A DNA stretch of 64,000 bases from Myxococcales bacterium (GTDB lineage: Bacteria; Myxococcota; Bradymonadia; UBA7976; UBA1532): NCBI GenBank assembly GCA_020633515.1, contig JACKDM010000012.1, positions 1 to 64,000 of the forward strand, given 5' to 3'. The first letter of the stretch is position 1. Each line of letters starts with the position of its first letter. This document shows, in pieces, positions 46,161-55,279 of this stretch. The position numbers and the translations under genes were made by a program. The notes under the pieces are model-generated. The model made no database searches. It saw only the letters and a program-made list of their open reading frames with translations, and was not told the origin of the DNA.

Positions 46161-47151
46161 ACAGCCGCTCGTCGGGGCTGCCCCGCGGCACGACCGCGAT
46201 CGTCGCCGTCTCGGCCATGTCCTCGGCCCAGCGCCGCTTGTAGGCCATGTCCGTCCCGAGGTCATAGCGCGCGATCCCCTCGTCGCACAGCGCCTCGATC
46301 ATCCAGTACTGCGCGAGGTTGCCCGGCGCCGCCGCCGCGACCGCGTCGTCGAAGCTCACCTGCAGGCCGCGGTAGGTGTCGCCGAAGAGCCCGCCGAGCA
46401 CATAGGCCACGTCGCGCCCGTCGCGCTGCACGAACAACAGCCGCAGCGCGCCCCGCATCAACAGCCGCTCGACGATCATCGCGTAGAAGTGCATCGGCGG
46501 CCCGCTGTCGATCCCGTCGCCCTGCCGGCCCTTCCAGCTCCGCCGCTCGACGGCGATCACCCGCTCGAACAGCGGCTCGACTTCGCCCGCGCGGCACATC
46601 ACCGGCGCGAAGCCCTCCTCGCGCGCCCGCCGCACGCCCCGCCGCAGGTTGGCGCGGAACTTCGCCGACCGCCGCCCGAGAAAGCCGTCGACCCCGCCCG
46701 CCAGATCCGCGATCCGCCGCACGCAGCGGGTCCCGATCCCGATCCGGTGCGCCGGCTCGAAGCGCCGCCGGATCGCGCGCAGCCACGGGCCGGCGAGCGG
46801 CAGCCCCGACATGAACAGCGCATCCACCGGCGTCGGCGGATCGGCCCACAGCTCGGCGAGCAGGTCGACGACCGCCTCGGGCTCGGGCCCGGCGAACGGC
46901 GCCGCGAGCCCCCAGCCCGCTTCGAGCGGCAGCGCCCCGAACCGCCCGAGCCCGATCGGCAGCGTCATCATCGCGACCGCGCCCCGCGCGTCGCGCGCGA
47001 CGAACGGCGCCGCGTCGGGGCAGAAGGCCGCCTGCGCCGGCACGATCCAGGCGCTCGACGTGCAGAAGCGGTCGACGGCGGGGGTCACCGCGACGAGCGC
47101 GTCCCACTCGTCGGCGAGCGCGGCGAGCGCGGCGAAATCCAGGCGTTGCAA
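46150..47151 (-). CDS. GNAT/FemAB-type acyltransferase (CelD/BcsL-like)
   Basis: About 333 residues, C-terminal half an acetyltransferase fold: [54 protein letters not shown] and [19 protein letters not shown]. This is the Acetyltransf_6 (BioF2-like, CelD/BcsL) pattern. The start is uncertain. TTG 47151 has GAGG upstream and leaves about 130 bases to pntA; the GTG at 47247 would leave only 32 bases between divergent starts and gives an untypical Cys-rich N-terminus. Function unknown, possibly envelope or exopolysaccharide modification. Confidence 0.6.
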   Translation of the reverse strand: MQRLDFAALAALADEWDALVAVTPAVDRFCTSSAWIVPAQAAFCPDAAPFVARDARGAVAMMTLPIGLGRFGALPLEAGWGLAAPFAGPEPEAVVDLLAELWADPPTPVDALFMSGLPLAGPWLRAIRRRFEPAHRIGIGTRCVRRIADLAGGVDGFLGRRSAKFRANLRRGVRRAREEGFAPVMCRAGEVEPLFERVIAVERRSWKGRQGDGIDSGPPMHFYAMIVERLLMRGALRLLFVQRDGRDVAYVLGGLFGDTYRGLQVSFDDAVAAAAPGNLAQYWMIEALCDEGIARYDLGTDMAYKRRWAEDMAETATIAVVPRGSPDERLFMG

Positions 47152-47279
47152 CGAGCCTCGCAGGCCGGGTTTGCGGTTTGTCGGCCCGGGGGTCTCCCGT
47201 CCGCACGCCGGGCATGTTAGGACACTGCGCGAACACGTGCACGGCACGGCAGCATCGTCAGCCGGGAGCGAGGTCTGGT

Positions 47280-48866
47280 TTGAAGGTCGGCATCCCCAAG
47301 GAGAGCCACCCGGGGGAGCGTCGGGTGGCCGGAACCCCGGGCACCGTGCGCACCCTGCGGGAGCAGGGCTTCACGGTGGTCGTCGAGCGCGGGGCGGGCG
47401 CGCTGGCGGCATACCCCGATTCACTCTACGAAGAGGCCGGCGCGACCCTCGTCGACTCCGCCGGCGTCTGGCAGGACTGCGAGCTCATCCTCAAGGTCCG
47501 CCCGCCCAATGACCTCGAAGCCGCCGCGATCCGCGAGGGCGCCTGCCTCATCGGCTTCGTCTACCCCGCGCAGAACACCGCGCTCGTCGAGCGCCTCGCC
47601 AAGAAGCGCGTCACCCTCATCGCGATGGACTGCGTGCCCCGCATCTCGCGCGCGCAGAAGCTCGACGCGCTCTCGTCGATGGCCAACGCCGCCGGCTACC
47701 GCGCCGTCGTCGAGGCCGCGCAGCACTTCGGCAGCTTCTTCACCGGCCAGATCACCGCCGCCGGGCGGGTGCCGCCGGCCAAGGTGCTCGTCATCGGCGC
47801 CGGCGTCGCCGGCCTCGCCGCGATCGCCGCCGCCCGCGGGCTCGGCGCGATCGTGCGCGCCTTCGACACCCGCGAGGCGGTGCGCGACCAGGTGCGCAGC
47901 CTCGGCGCCGAGTTCCTCGAGCTCGACTTCGACGAGTCGGGCGAGGGCGCCGGCGGCTACGCCAAGGTGATGAGCGAGGCCTTCATCGAGGCCGAGATGA
48001 ACCTCTTCGCCGAGCAGGCCGCCGAGGTCGACATCGTCATCACCACCGCGCTCATCCCCGGCCGCCCCGCGCCCAAGCTCTGGCAGGCGCGCGCGGTCGA
48101 GCGCATGAAGCCGGGCTCGGTCGTCGTCGACCTCGCCGCCGAGCAGGGCGGCAACTGCGAGCTCTGCGTGCCCGGCGAGGTCGTGATGCGCCACGGCGTC
48201 ACCATCATGGGGCTCACCGATCTGCCGAGCCGGATGGCGACGGTCACCTCGAACCTCTACGGCACCAACCTCACCCACCTCCTCGCCGACATGGGCAAGG
48301 CCGAGGGCTTCCGGGTCGACCTCGACGACGAGGTCGTGCGCGGCGCGCTCGTGCTGCACGAGGGCGCGCTGATGTGGCCGCCGCCGCAGCGCGAGCCCGA
48401 GCCCGAGCCGCAGAAGGACCCCGCGCCCGAGCCCGCCGTCGCGAGCCCCGCGCCGCAGCTCGAGTTCGCCGCGACCGCGCCCAAGGCCCCCGCGCCGAAG
48501 AAGGGCCTCGGCGCCGGCGCGATCGTCGGCCTCGCGCTCGCCGCGCTCTGGGTCGGGCTGCGCTTCTTCTACCCCGGCGACATCACCCCGCCGCTCGCCT
48601 TCCTGCAACACCTCACCGTCTTCGTGCTCGCCTGCTTCGTCGGCTGGCAGGTCATCTGGAGCGTCACCGCCGCGCTGCACACCCCGCTCATGGCGGTCAC
48701 CAACGCCATCAGCGGCATCATCATCGTCGGCGGGCTCCTGCAAGCGAACGGATCGGCGACCGACCCCAAGGTGCTCCTCGGGGCGGCGGCGGTGCTGCTC
48801 GCCACCATCAACATCGCGGGTGGCTTCCTCGTCACCCAGCGCATGCTCAGAATGTTTCGGAAGTAG
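47280..48866 (+). CDS. pntA: Proton-translocating NAD(P) transhydrogenase alpha subunit
   Basis: 528 residues. The first domain binds NAD(H) and contains [28 protein letters not shown] and [20 protein letters not shown] (Rossmann). A Pro/Glu-rich linker ([19 protein letters not shown]) leads to the membrane part of the alpha chain ([14 protein letters not shown] segments: [41 protein letters not shown]). The start is TTG 47280 with GGGAG/GAGG upstream. It couples NADPH formation to the proton gradient in the inner membrane with PntB, whose gene begins 10 bases downstream. Confidence 0.93.
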   Translation: MKVGIPKESHPGERRVAGTPGTVRTLREQGFTVVVERGAGALAAYPDSLYEEAGATLVDSAGVWQDCELILKVRPPNDLEAAAIREGACLIGFVYPAQNTALVERLAKKRVTLIAMDCVPRISRAQKLDALSSMANAAGYRAVVEAAQHFGSFFTGQITAAGRVPPAKVLVIGAGVAGLAAIAAARGLGAIVRAFDTREAVRDQVRSLGAEFLELDFDESGEGAGGYAKVMSEAFIEAEMNLFAEQAAEVDIVITTALIPGRPAPKLWQARAVERMKPGSVVVDLAAEQGGNCELCVPGEVVMRHGVTIMGLTDLPSRMATVTSNLYGTNLTHLLADMGKAEGFRVDLDDEVVRGALVLHEGALMWPPPQREPEPEPQKDPAPEPAVASPAPQLEFAATAPKAPAPKKGLGAGAIVGLALAALWVGLRFFYPGDITPPLAFLQHLTVFVLACFVGWQVIWSVTAALHTPLMAVTNAISGIIIVGGLLQANGSATDPKVLLGAAAVLLATINIAGGFLVTQRMLRMFRK

Positions 48867-48875
48867 GGGGCAACG

Positions 48876-50303
48876 GTGGAGCTCACACTGCTGATCGTCG
48901 CCTACCTCGTCTCGAGCGTGCTCTTCATCCTGAGCCTGCGCGGCCTCTCCAGCCAGGAGACGGCGCGGCGGGGCAACGTCTACGGCATCATCGGCATGGC
49001 GATCGCGGTCGGCGCGACGCTGACCATGTCGAGCGTCACCCTCTACGCGGTGCTCGCGCCCGCGCTCGTCATCGGCGCCGGCATCGGCTACCTGATGGCC
49101 GCCCGCGTCGCGATGACCGCCATGCCCGAGCTCGTCGCGCTCCTGCACAGCTTCGTCGGCGCCGCCGCGGTGCTCGTCGGCTTCGCGACCTGGCTCGACC
49201 CCCGGATGCACGTCGGCGGCGCGGTCTTCCTCGTCGAGGTCTTCATCGACGTCTTCATCGGCGCCATCACCTTCACCGGCTCGGTCGTCGCCTTCCTCAA
49301 GCTCAAGGGCCAGGTCTCGGGCAGCCCGCTGCTGTTGCCCGGCCGCCACCTCATCAACCTCGCGATGCTCGCCGCCGCGATCGTGCTCGGCGTGCTCTAC
49401 GTGCGCGCCGGCAACCCCTTCGAAGGCGGCGCCGAGCTCGCGTCGAGCGGCCTCGTCTGGCTCGTCGCGATGGCGGTGATCGCGGGCGTGCTCGGGGTGC
49501 ACCTCGTCATGGCGATCGGCGGCGCCGACATGCCCGTCGTCGTCTCGATGCTCAACAGCTACTCCGGCTGGACCGCCTCGGCCGCCGGCTTCATGCTCTC
49601 GAACGACCTCCTCATCGTCACCGGCGCGCTCGTCGGGTCGAGCGGCGCGATCCTCAGCTACATCATGTGCCGCGCGATGAACCGCTCGATCTGGAACGTG
49701 ATCTTCGGCGGCTTCGGCACGACGAGCGGCGCCGCGCCCAAGGCCGCCGCCGAGGGCGAGCCGGGCGAGGTTCAGGAGATCACCGTCGAGGGCACCGTCG
49801 CCGAGCTGCTCGCCGCCAAGGAGGTCGTGATCGTGCCCGGCTACGGCATGGCGGTCGCCCGCGCGCAGCACCAGGTCTGCGAGCTCACCCAGCTCCTGCG
49901 CGAGCGCGGCAAGACGGTGCGCTTCGCGATCCACCCCGTCGCGGGGCGGCTGCCGGGGCACATGAACGTGCTGCTCGCCGAGGCCAACGTGCCCTACGAC
50001 ATCGTGCTCGAGATGGACGAGATCAACGACGACCTCCCCAAGACCGACGTCGTCCTCGTCATCGGCGCCAACGACATCGTCAACCCGATCGCGCTCGAAG
50101 AGGGCAGCCCGATCTCGGGCATGCCGGTCCTCGAGGTGTGGGAGGCGCGGCGCACGATCATCTCGAAGCGCAGCCGGGCGAGCGGCTATGCGGGCGTCGA
50201 CAACCCGCTCTTCTACCACGAGCGCAGCCGGATGCTCTTCGGCGACGCCGGCCAGACCGTCGGCGAGCTCGTCGGCGCGCTCCGGGCCCGCGGCAAGGCG
50301 TGA
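48876..50303 (+). CDS. pntB: NAD(P) transhydrogenase beta subunit
   Basis: 475 residues from GTG 48876. The N-terminal half is polytopic ([40 protein letters not shown]), and the C-terminal NADP(H)-binding domain has [44 protein letters not shown] and [10 protein letters not shown], all typical of PntB. It forms the complete proton-pumping transhydrogenase with PntA. Confidence 0.94.
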   Translation: MELTLLIVAYLVSSVLFILSLRGLSSQETARRGNVYGIIGMAIAVGATLTMSSVTLYAVLAPALVIGAGIGYLMAARVAMTAMPELVALLHSFVGAAAVLVGFATWLDPRMHVGGAVFLVEVFIDVFIGAITFTGSVVAFLKLKGQVSGSPLLLPGRHLINLAMLAAAIVLGVLYVRAGNPFEGGAELASSGLVWLVAMAVIAGVLGVHLVMAIGGADMPVVVSMLNSYSGWTASAAGFMLSNDLLIVTGALVGSSGAILSYIMCRAMNRSIWNVIFGGFGTTSGAAPKAAAEGEPGEVQEITVEGTVAELLAAKEVVIVPGYGMAVARAQHQVCELTQLLRERGKTVRFAIHPVAGRLPGHMNVLLAEANVPYDIVLEMDEINDDLPKTDVVLVIGANDIVNPIALEEGSPISGMPVLEVWEARRTIISKRSRASGYAGVDNPLFYHERSRMLFGDAGQTVGELVGALRARGKA

Positions 50304-50319
50304 GCCGGTCTCCGGCCGG

Positions 50320-51204
50320 ATGAGCGCCCGCAGCTTCCCCGTCGTCGAGGTCGATCTCACCCCGCCGCTGGACGCGGCCGCCGCCGCATCACTCGCCGAG
50401 GCGCTCCGGGCCGGCGCGCTCGTCGACGCCGCCGTGCTCACCCCCGCCGGCTGCGCCGCCGTCATCGCCGAGATCACCGCGCTGCAAGCCGCGCGCTTCG
50501 ACCCCCGCGCCCGCCACTTCACCGAGATCCTGTGGACCGAGACCGAGGCGAGCCTCGGCTGGGGCACCGAGCAGGCCCACGGCAACGAGCGCCTCGACCG
50601 CGCCGCGCTCCCCGTGCTCGCCGCCGTCGCCGCCCGCGTCGACGCGATGTGCCGCCCCCTCCGCGCCCCCGGCGAGCGCCTGCTGTTGTCGATCACGCCC
50701 TCGATCGACAAGGACCGCTCGTTCCCCCGCTTCTACCACCAGGACTCGCCCACCCGCCCCCACTGCTACCGCCTCGTGTGGGACCTCGGCCTCGCCCGCC
50801 CCGGCGAGATCCTCGACGTGCACTTCATGCCCCGCGCCCGGGTCGAAGACGCCGCCGGCCGGATCCGCCCCGCCTACGCCCACCTCTTCCAGCAGGTCGC
50901 GTTCGACGACCACTACGCGCTCGACGACGCCGCCATCGACGCCCGCCAGCCGCAGGTGCGCGAGGAGACGCTGCCCACGCCCGCCGATCGCTGGGAGCTG
51001 CGCCGCGGCCACGCGCTGTGCTGGATCGACCCGCTCTTCTACCACTCGACCTACCTGCGCGCCGGCCGCGCCCTCGCCGAGCTCCGCCCGGACGGCCGCT
51101 CGATCGTCATCATCCGCGAGGTCGTCGGGCACACCGCGCTTGACCTGCCCACGCCGGACGCGCTCGCGCGGATGATGGGGTTCGACCGCCCGGTCGGCGG
51201 CTGA
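50320..51204 (+). CDS. Unknown protein, possibly a 2-oxoglutarate/Fe(II) dioxygenase-like fold
   Basis: 294 residues from ATG 50320, 16 bases after pntB. It has FPRFYHQDSPTRPHCYRLVWD, in which HxD could be the first two ligands of a dioxygenase facial triad, and LFYHSTYLRAGR as a possible distal His, followed by an Arg-rich strand (RSIVIIREVV). The order and spacing fit, but overall similarity was not established. Unknown function otherwise. Confidence 0.45.
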   Translation: MSARSFPVVEVDLTPPLDAAAAASLAEALRAGALVDAAVLTPAGCAAVIAEITALQAARFDPRARHFTEILWTETEASLGWGTEQAHGNERLDRAALPVLAAVAARVDAMCRPLRAPGERLLLSITPSIDKDRSFPRFYHQDSPTRPHCYRLVWDLGLARPGEILDVHFMPRARVEDAAGRIRPAYAHLFQQVAFDDHYALDDAAIDARQPQVREETLPTPADRWELRRGHALCWIDPLFYHSTYLRAGRALAELRPDGRSIVIIREVVGHTALDLPTPDALARMMGFDRPVGG

Positions 51205-51213
51205 CGGCCCGGA

Positions 51214-51930
51214 TCAGGCCGCGCCGTCCTTGCGCCGCAGCCACTCGGGGAGCGCGCCGCCGAGCGTCGGGCGCACCTGCGCGACGACCGCCTCGACCTC
51301 GGCGACCGCGTCGACGTCGAGCGCCTCGGCCGGCCGCCCGCGCCGGGCGAGCGCGGTCTGGTAGAGCACCTCGCACAAGACCTGCCCCGGCGGCTCGCTC
51401 AGCGACACCGCCACCACCTGCGCGCCCTCGGCCGTCGCCGCGCGCCCGTGCCGCCCGAGCGCCGGCACGTCGACGAGCACCAGCGTCGGCGCGTCGCCGA
51501 GCGCCGCGCGGCAGGCGGTCAGATCGTCGGAGACCTCGCCGAAGAAGCAGTCGAGCCGCTGCGCGTAGCCGTCGTCCGACTGCCAGTCGGCGGCGACCCG
51601 GTCGTACTCGGCGCACCACGCCGAGCGCAGCCGCTCGGCGAGCGGGTCGGGGCCGGCGGCGCGGTACATCGCCTCTTCGTCGGGCACGTCGAGCGGGAGG
51701 CGCTGCGCCCGGCGCCGGTGCTCACCCTCGGCGAGCGCGTGCATCAGCGGCTGAACCCAGCGGCGGGGCGGGCGGCGGGGGTCGTAGAGCGAGCCGCCAT
51801 CGCGGCCGAGGTCGAGGTGGCTGAGGACGTGGTAGTGCAGCCACGCGTGGAAGGGACGGGTGATACGCACCTCGGGGAGCCATCTCTCGACGGCCGGGGG
51901 GGTGCGCTGACAGTGGATGGTCGTGTTCAC
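51214..51930 (-). CDS. Unknown cytoplasmic protein
   Basis: 238 residues from GTG 51930, with GAG about eight bases upstream; the frame stays open to 52125, but the AT-richer stretch at 52045-52080 looks like a promoter, so the downstream start is preferred. The protein has an aromatic, His-rich segment (FHAWLHYHVLSHLDLGRD) and a Cys in WCAEYDR and LDCFFGEVS. No membrane segment or family was recognised. It converges on the gene ending at 51204. Confidence 0.5.
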   Translation of the reverse strand: MNTTIHCQRTPPAVERWLPEVRITRPFHAWLHYHVLSHLDLGRDGGSLYDPRRPPRRWVQPLMHALAEGEHRRRAQRLPLDVPDEEAMYRAAGPDPLAERLRSAWCAEYDRVAADWQSDDGYAQRLDCFFGEVSDDLTACRAALGDAPTLVLVDVPALGRHGRAATAEGAQVVAVSLSEPPGQVLCEVLYQTALARRGRPAEALDVDAVAEVEAVVAQVRPTLGGALPEWLRRKDGAA

Positions 51931-52044
51931 GGGCGGGCTCTCGTCGCGCGATTCGCCCGGTTTCGACGGTCCCTCTCCCGTCTGGGCCGGTCGGACGCTG
52001 GCAGTGGGCCTTTCGGCCAGTCTCTCCAGGTGCCGTGCCTCTAG

Positions 52045-52085
52045 CCCACCCAATATATGTATCTGATATCGCTGAGGAAAGATGA
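52045..52085 (-). promoter_or_regulatory. AT-rich candidate promoter region
   Basis: CAATATATGTATCTGATATCG (52051-52071, split here as CAATATATGTAT and CTGATATCG) is far more AT-rich than its surroundings. On the minus strand TATATT (52052-52057) could be a -10 element for the gene starting at 51930. No good -35 was identified at 17 bases. Confidence 0.3.
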
Positions 52086-52185
52086 ACGCCCATTGCTCGT
52101 GGGCGCGCAAGGATGACACAGACATGTGGCAGGCATTGCCCGCGGCCCGACAAACCCTCGACAGCGCAGCGTGATCCGCGGGCCT

Positions 52186-55100
52186 TTACAGCGGCGTCAG
52201 CGTGATCCGCACCGTCACCGCGCCCGCGCGGCCCTGCGCGTAGCCATCGACGAAGAGCGTGTAGGCGCCCGGGTCGAGGTCGGTCTCGATCAACGAGAGG
52301 CTGCCTTCGCCGCCGTCGTCGTCGCAGGCGATCTCGTCGGCGGCCAACTCGCAGCCGCGGCGCAGGTGCAGCACCGTGTCGAACGCCGCCGCCGTCGTCT
52401 CTGCGCGCAGCCGCGAGCGCACCGCGACCGGGATCGCGATCGGCAGGTCGGGCGAGCGCGCCTGCCCGCCGCAGAGCGCCTGGTAGTGGTCGAGGGCGAG
52501 GGTCGTGTCGAGCATCAGCGTCGCGTCGCGCAGATCGGGCACGACGAGCGCCTGCTCGGCGACGCAGGCGAGGTCCTCGGCGCCCTGACCGGCGAAGAGG
52601 CACTCGGGATCGGCCGGGTAGTCGGTGCGCCCGTCGCCGTCGTCGTCGAGCCCGTTGCTGCACGCCGGCCGCACGGCGGGATCGGCCTCGTCGGTGTCGG
52701 CGGCGTTGACGCAGCCCGGATCGGCCGCGTCGATCCGCCCGTCGCGGTCGTCGTCGAGGCCGTTGTTGCACTGCGCCGCCGCGAACGCGAGCTGCGCCTC
52801 GTAGCCGCAGGCCCCCGACGTGAGCTGCACCCGGATGTAGACCGTGCGCGCCCGGTCGATGCGCCAGGTGTAGCGCCCGTTGAGCCCCGGCTGACCGACG
52901 ATCGAGACCCCGTTCTCGTCGAGCAGGAACGGCTGCACGAAGCCGCTGCCGTAACACAGCCCCTGGGTGACGGTGACCACGAACTCGCCCTGCGAGGGCA
53001 GGTCGACGCGGTAGTAGTCGGCGTCGTTGAACTCGTTGCCGCACGCCCCGGCGCGGATGAGCGCGTTCGAGGCGACGAGGCGGGCGGTCTGGCGGGTCTC
53101 GTTGGGTTCGTAGGCGTCGTTGCACGGCACGCAGTCGGCGCGGTACTGCCCGGCGGGGCACACCGTCATCGCGCGGCGGGTCACGGTCAGGTCGTAGTCG
53201 AAGCTCGCCCCGTCCCCGAACGCGCGCACCACCGCCCAGGTCTCGACGCCGGCGCGGGCGACGAAGCGCGCCGTCTGGTTGCCGAGCCCGCCGCTCGACC
53301 CCGAGCCGCCATTGCCATCGGCCCGCATCCCGCCGTTGACGAGCAGCGGGATGTCGCCGTCGGCCGGCGGCGCGTAGTCGACGCGCACGGTGTACTCGCT
53401 GTCGACCGGCGGCAGGAACGAGAACCAGTCCTGGTCCTGCCGCTCGACGCACAGGATCTGCTCGCTGTAGACGCCCGGCTCGATCCGCGCCGCGTCGGCC
53501 TGCACGTCGTTGCGCTCGAACGGGTCGAGGCACGCCTCGCAGACCAGATCACCCGGCGCGCACGCCTGCTCGACGCACGCGCCCCACGCCCGCCACTGCC
53601 CCTGCGCACAGCTCCGCTCGCGGAAGGCGAGCGCCGCCCCGGCGCACTGCTCGCTCTGCACCGCGCCGTCGACGCAGACGTCGAAGTCGACGCACTGCTC
53701 CCACGCCCCGAACATGCCGCCCACGCAGCGCCGCAGCGTCAGCCCGCGCCCGTTGAGCCCGCACGCGCCCTCCTCCACCGCGCCGTCGACGCACTGCCGC
53801 ATGTCGCTGCACGGCCCCCACGCGCCCCACCGCCCCTGCGCGCAGCTCCGCCGCTCCTCGCCCTGCCCCGTCGGCCCGCAGGCCCGGCCCTCGCTCGCGC
53901 CGTCGCGGCACACGTCGGGATCGGCGCAGACCCCATAAGCGCCCCAGCGGCCGTTCTGGCAGCTCCGGGTGCGGGTGCCGCGCCCGTTGAGCCCGCAGAC
54001 GCCGTTCTCGCTCGCCCCGTCGCGGCAGACGTCGGGGTCCTGACAGCCGCCCCACGCGCCCCACGCGCCCAGCGTACAGCTCCGCGTCTCGCGCCCGCGC
54101 CCGTTGAGCCCGCACGCGCGCTCCTCGACCGCCGCGTCGCGGCAGACGTCCTCGTCGAGGCAGGGCCCGAACTGCCCGTAGCGCCCGAGCACGCAGGTGC
54201 GGATCCGCTCCCCGCGCCCGTTCTGCCCGCAGACCTGGGTGTCGCGGCCGCCGTCGACGCACTCGTCGGGATCCTCGCAGACGCTCCACGCGCCGAAGCG
54301 CCCCGCCATGCAGGCCCGCGCCTGCCGGCCGCGCCCGTTCTGCCCGCAGGCCCGCTCCTCGGTCGCGCCGTCCACGCAGTCGTCGACGTCGACGCACTCG
54401 CCGAACGCGCCCCACTGCCCCTCGGCGCACGACCGCTCCTCCTCGCCGCGCAGGTTCACCCCGCACGCCCGCGCCTCGACGCTGCCGTCGGTGCAGGTGT
54501 CGGGGTCGTCGCAGACGCCAAAGCCCGCCCAGCGCCCCTCGACGCAGCTCTGCGCCTGCACGCCCCGACCGTTGAGCCCGCACGCGCCCTCGTCTTCCGC
54601 GCCGTCGAGGCACTCGTCGGGATCGGTGCACGGCTGCCACTCGCCGAACTGCCCCTCGGCGCACGTCCGCTCCTCGAAGCCGCGCCCGTTGAGCCCGCAC
54701 GCGCGCTCCTCGCGGCTCTCGTCGACGCAGACGTCGGGGTCGTCACACGGCGCGAACGGCCCCCACGCGCCGGCCGTGCAGCCGCGGAGCTGGAGGCCGC
54801 GGTCGTTCTGCCCGCAGCGCATCTGCTCCATCGAGTCGTCGATACATTCATCGGGATCGGCGCACTCGCCGAAGGCGCCATAGCGGCCGTCGACGCAGGT
54901 GCGCGCTTCGAAGCCGCGCCGGTTGAGCCCGCACGGCCGCTGCTCGATCGAGCCGTCCTCGCAGGGCGGGCCCTCGCCCTCGCCTTCCCCTTCGCCCTCG
55001 CCTTCCCCTTCGCCCTCGCCCTCGGCGCCCGCGTCGCTGTCGGCGCAGCGACAGGCGCCATAACCGTCGTCGCCGCACACCCGCTCGCCCCGCGTCCCAT

Positions 55101-55224
55101 CGGCGCAGGCGCAGTCGTCGACCTCACCCGGCTCGCAGTCTCCGCCCCCGCCCCCGCCGGCGGGCACGCAGCCCACCGTCACCACCACGCTCAGGCCCAG
55201 CCACCGCACCCACGCGCTCGCCAT
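52186..55224 (-). CDS. Cys-rich 12-repeat lipoprotein with C-terminal beta domains
   Basis: 1012 residues from ATG 55224 with GAGGGGG upstream. The lipobox is VTVGC (Cys19). After a Cys-rich stretch and a Glu-Gly dipeptide tract come 12 tandem repeats of 39 residues (coded at about 53565-54960), each with four Cys in the pattern C..(L/Q)N.RG...R.C..G.(W/F)G...C.DPD.C.DG. The remaining 390 residues hold two pre-peptidase C-terminal-like beta domains (NDAYEPNETRQTARLV, DPFERNDVQADAARIEPGVY) and DxDxDG loops (NGLDDDRDGRIDAADPGC, GLDDDGDGRTDYP). It is probably a surface-exposed structural or binding protein rich in disulfides. Confidence 0.8.
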   Translation of the reverse strand: MASAWVRWLGLSVVVTVGCVPAGGGGGGDCEPGEVDDCACADGTRGERVCGDDGYGACRCADSDAGAEGEGEGEGEGEGEGEGEGPPCEDGSIEQRPCGLNRRGFEARTCVDGRYGAFGECADPDECIDDSMEQMRCGQNDRGLQLRGCTAGAWGPFAPCDDPDVCVDESREERACGLNGRGFEERTCAEGQFGEWQPCTDPDECLDGAEDEGACGLNGRGVQAQSCVEGRWAGFGVCDDPDTCTDGSVEARACGVNLRGEEERSCAEGQWGAFGECVDVDDCVDGATEERACGQNGRGRQARACMAGRFGAWSVCEDPDECVDGGRDTQVCGQNGRGERIRTCVLGRYGQFGPCLDEDVCRDAAVEERACGLNGRGRETRSCTLGAWGAWGGCQDPDVCRDGASENGVCGLNGRGTRTRSCQNGRWGAYGVCADPDVCRDGASEGRACGPTGQGEERRSCAQGRWGAWGPCSDMRQCVDGAVEEGACGLNGRGLTLRRCVGGMFGAWEQCVDFDVCVDGAVQSEQCAGAALAFRERSCAQGQWRAWGACVEQACAPGDLVCEACLDPFERNDVQADAARIEPGVYSEQILCVERQDQDWFSFLPPVDSEYTVRVDYAPPADGDIPLLVNGGMRADGNGGSGSSGGLGNQTARFVARAGVETWAVVRAFGDGASFDYDLTVTRRAMTVCPAGQYRADCVPCNDAYEPNETRQTARLVASNALIRAGACGNEFNDADYYRVDLPSQGEFVVTVTQGLCYGSGFVQPFLLDENGVSIVGQPGLNGRYTWRIDRARTVYIRVQLTSGACGYEAQLAFAAAQCNNGLDDDRDGRIDAADPGCVNAADTDEADPAVRPACSNGLDDDGDGRTDYPADPECLFAGQGAEDLACVAEQALVVPDLRDATLMLDTTLALDHYQALCGGQARSPDLPIAIPVAVRSRLRAETTAAAFDTVLHLRRGCELAADEIACDDDGGEGSLSLIETDLDPGAYTLFVDGYAQGRAGAVTVRITLTPL
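53565..54960 (-). repeat. Twelve tandem 117-base repeats (39-residue units)
   Basis: The Cys-rich part of the lipoprotein is built from 12 tandem units, 39 codons each, with the last unit shorter and more diverged. The CGLNGRG core (GGCCTCAACGGG-type DNA) repeats at nearly regular spacing. Protein-level identity is high, so the array may vary in copy number between strains and be difficult for short-read assembly. Confidence 0.75.
54970..55024 (-). repeat. Hexamer tract encoding (Gly-Glu)n
   Basis: An alternating run of six-base units such as GAGGGC and GAAGGG encodes about nine Glu-Gly pairs inside the same lipoprotein. It is a likely slippage-prone length polymorphism and also acts as an acidic spacer after the N-terminal Cys-rich region. 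Confidence 0.7.
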
Positions 55225-55279
55225 GCAAAACCCCCTCTGCTTCGGAAGATTTCGCTTGTGCCAGAGCGCTCGGCGCCAA

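Noticed and set aside
54970..55024. Hexamer tract and 117-base repeats as a CRISPR array
   Set aside because: There are no spacers; the repeats are in frame and code for Glu-Gly and Cys-rich units of one protein.
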